Assembly: GCF_014207355.1 (NCBI RefSeq)
Contig: NZ_JACHEF010000004.1
Location: forward strand, 372,001-436,000
Length of the DNA: 64,000 nucleotides
Source of the DNA: Mesorhizobium sangaii
GTDB taxonomy: Bacteria > Pseudomonadota > Alphaproteobacteria > Rhizobiales > Rhizobiaceae
Direction: 5' to 3'
The number at the start of each line of letters is the position of its first letter. The stretch's first letter is position 1. The notes under the pieces are model-generated. The model did not search any database and was not told where the DNA came from. It saw nothing but the letters and a program-made list of their open reading frames with translations. This document shows positions 62,010 to 64,000 of the stretch, in pieces. Both the position numbers and the translations under genes were made by a program.

Positions 62010-62921
62010 CTAATCCTCTTGATCCCTCTGGCTCTCGTAGCCATCAATCATGGCTTGCTCGCGCCGCCAACGGTCCTTGTCGTATTTCTTGGCGCGCCGG
62101 TCATATTGTTCCTTAAGCGATGCGATCGCCTCTTCTTCCGTTCGCCCAGCGCTCGGATTCAACCAGAAGCGTGGCACCGCACCTGGGGCGACGAGGGCCG
62201 ACCAGAGGTTGGCGTTGCGGTACGTTTGAATGGGTATGGCATCGAACTTTGGGAACGAAGGACTTGAGGGGCACGGGTCAGTTATATCGCTCCCTATCTG
62301 ACGTCGTCCGCATTCAAAGCTTCGTAGATTGTCGGAATCATCATCCGTTACCGGCACCTCCATGCTTTCAGTTAAAGGGGCGCCACAGTCGGGACACAGG
62401 AATTCCCGCAGTTCGTCGCGCATGTTCTCAAGCTCCGCCTCTATATTGCGAAGTGCCGTCCCGTCCATTCGTGCGATCAAAGCCGCGCGATCTGTACCTG
62501 CATAAAGGTCCGGCCGAACTACCTGAAGAATCTGCATCGCGATATCTTTTGGGGAGGAATGTGCGGTGTTAACGGCGAGCTTGTCTGCCAGCGTGGGACT
62601 GCGGTTCAAAACGTCATCACGGGTCACATGATGCCAGATAGGGAGAATGACCTTGCGTGCCCCGATCTCCCGTGTGACCAGCCCGGCAAGCTCATACGCC
62701 GGCCAAGGCTTCGACAGGAACGCGGGGCTGATGACGACGATGCCATATTCGCTTTGCACCAAGCCTAGATCGATGCTTTGCGAAAGAGAGTCGCCCAACT
62801 TCAAGGTGAATTTGTCGTACCAAACTTGAAGCCCCACGCTTCTTAAGGCGATTACTAGCGGTTCAACGAACGCCTCTTTATCTTCCGAGGCATGTGAAAT
62901 GAACACATCCCATTGCTTCAT
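62010..62921 (-). CDS. TIR-domain protein with zinc ribbon
   Basis: 303 residues from ATG 62921. TIR (TIR_2 type): QWDVFISHASEDKEAFVEPL, LQVWYDKFTLKLGDSLSQSI, VVISPAFLSKPWPAYELAGL (likely catalytic Glu in YEL), KVILPIWHHVT. Middle: CPDCGAPLTES and FECG, a zinc ribbon. C-terminal tail charged. Cytoplasmic. TIR domains are NADases in anti-phage systems. Its start is 45 bases from that of the divergent TIR gene, so they share a promoter region. Confidence 0.82.
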   Translation of the reverse strand: MKQWDVFISHASEDKEAFVEPLVIALRSVGLQVWYDKFTLKLGDSLSQSIDLGLVQSEYGIVVISPAFLSKPWPAYELAGLVTREIGARKVILPIWHHVTRDDVLNRSPTLADKLAVNTAHSSPKDIAMQILQVVRPDLYAGTDRAALIARMDGTALRNIEAELENMRDELREFLCPDCGAPLTESMEVPVTDDDSDNLRSFECGRRQIGSDITDPCPSSPSFPKFDAIPIQTYRNANLWSALVAPGAVPRFWLNPSAGRTEEEAIASLKEQYDRRAKKYDKDRWRREQAMIDGYESQRDQED

Positions 62922-62966
62922 TTGACGAACCAATCGTGTAAGAGTGCCAAAGGGACGGGGGCCGAC

Positions 62967-63925
62967 ATGTCTAAAATATATGTCTCTTACACTACGCCGG
63001 ATGATGAGTTTGCCCAAGGGCTGATGATGGCGCTTCGTGCCGAAGGTCATCAGATAACGGTTGAAGGAACGAAGCTTACTGCCGGCATCAACTGGAGAGC
63101 CGAACTCAACGAAGGACTAAAGGCCGCCGAGGTGTTCATCATCCTCATTTCGCGGAGCACGATGCACTCACAATACCCGATGATGGAGCTAGGCACCGCC
63201 CGCGCTTACGCTGAAACGTCGGGCAAAATGCTGATTCTCCCAATCGTCCTGGGCGACCTAGCGCTTCCGACGATTGTTCAGGACATACAGGTCATTTTCG
63301 CTCGCGAGCAAGAGCCGCAGCAATTGCTGCCACAAATCGAGCAGGCCATCTCGGCGTTCGAGGGCCGGAGAGCCGCGCAAGAAGTCGAATTGAAGGAAAT
63401 TCAGCAGGCCGTTCAGGTCAACTTGGCGGACTTTGTTGATGATGCCATCAAAACGCAACAGGACTACGAGAAGACGCACAAGAACTCCGCCCAAAACTGG
63501 TATTTGATAGGATATGGAAGCCTGGTCCTTGGACTGGCGACGACTGCCTACCTAGCGTACTCAGTTATCAATACGCAAACCGCCTCGCCGGACTATCCAC
63601 GTGCGATCTCCGTCTCTCTACTCAACGTCATCGCAATCGCCATTCTAGCGGCGCTAGCTAGATATGCCTATTCGCTCGGCAAATCGTATATGAGCGAATC
63701 CCTTAAGTCGTCAGACCGGATTCATGCGATTCAATTCGGGCGGTTCTTCTTGCGTGCTTATGGGAACAAGGCCACCACCGTCGAAATCCGAGAAAAGTGT
63801 TCCAGCACTGGAATATCGATCGGACATCCACCTTTTCCTCACTGGACTCTTCACAGATTGACCCGCAGATCGTGAATATGGTCGTGCAGATCGTGGCCGC
63901 TATAAGGGGGAAGAAGGACAGCTAG
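62967..63925 (+). CDS. TIR-domain membrane protein, probable -1 frameshift near the end
   Basis: TIR from residue 1: SKIYVSYTTPDDEFAQGLMM, GTKLTAGINWRAELNEGLKA, AEVFIILISRSTMHSQYPMM, ELGTARAYAETS. Then a coiled segment (VELKEIQQAVQVNLADFVDD), and two membrane helices (WYLIGYGSLVLGLATTAYLA, AISVSLLNVIAIAILAALAR). Read straight, the frame ends at 63875 in an unnatural tail. From the A-run near 63793-63796 the -1 frame continues with KVFQHWNIDRTSTFSSLDSS and ends at TAG 63923-63925. Either loss of one A or programmed slippage. GGGG ribosome site before ATG 62967. Confidence 0.78.
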
Positions 63926-64000
63926 TGCTGCCTTAATCCTTGCCAGCCAATTCCGGTCGGCCCTATAATCCAAGGGACTAAACAGGGACGCTCGAAAAGC

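Noticed and set aside
33010..64000. CRISPR array
   Set aside because: No regularly spaced short repeats anywhere in the window; the two ~105-base repeats are only two copies, 3.7 kb apart.

Overview
The window reads as a plant-associated rhizobial chromosome, most likely Mesorhizobium or a close relative. The support is gene content: a CckA-pathway phosphotransferase (chpT), ctrA, sciP and eipA homologues, a NolR-like repressor, a PipR/OryR-type LuxR solo beside a proline iminopeptidase and a peptide ABC transporter, and high-GC coding DNA in the first half. The species call is inference; no rRNA or marker gene is present.

Bases 1 to about 33,000 are ordinary chromosome. Region 1-7.8 kb holds an oligopeptide ABC transporter operon (minus strand, last gene cut by the window edge), a divergent LuxR-type regulator and a proline iminopeptidase, which look like one plant-signal locus. 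From 8 to 24.5 kb there are housekeeping and metabolic genes: esterase plus ATP-grasp pair, leuA behind a leucine-codon leader peptide, a TPR protein, hydrolases, a glutathionyl-hydroquinone reductase, an SDR/CoA-transferase pair, a NolR-like ArsR regulator and an rRNA/tRNA methyltransferase. From 24.5 to 30.3 kb lie cell-envelope and cell-cycle genes: eipA, chpT, a CheY-like receiver, ctrA with a GANTC-rich upstream region, a FliJ-like protein, and sciP. mnmA, an oxidoreductase and an elongator tRNA-Met(CAU) close the core.

At the 3' end of that tRNA begins a genomic island. A 14-bp copy of the tRNA end at 33074-33087 recurs exactly at 57193-57206, and each copy lies inside the 3' end of a serine recombinase gene (33065-34717 and 57090-58844). 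I read this as two serine-recombinase elements in tandem: element 1 is about 24.1 kb, element 2 starts at 57193 and runs off the window. Neither shows conjugation or replication genes in what is visible.

Element 1 is a defence island. It carries, in order, an XRE regulator, an HNH-like protein, a PUA/EVE-like plus HNH protein, a three-gene minus-strand operon (HNH-RecQ helicase fusion, a PD-(D/E)XK protein, a DUF4365-like nuclease), a ScoMcrA-like HNH enzyme, a GIY-YIG protein, several more PD-(D/E)XK-fold proteins, two uracil-DNA-glycosylase-like orphans, a complete type I Thoeris pair (ThsB TIR and ThsA SIR2-SLOG), and a tyrosine recombinase overlapping a RarA/MgsA-C-terminal-like gene. Element 2 carries two XRE regulators, a Tat-signal protein and a divergent pair of TIR-domain genes, one with a probable -1 frameshift near its end. 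The best candidate for an undescribed system is the HNH-RecQ operon at 39.2-43.3 kb; the TIR pair at 62-63.9 kb is second.
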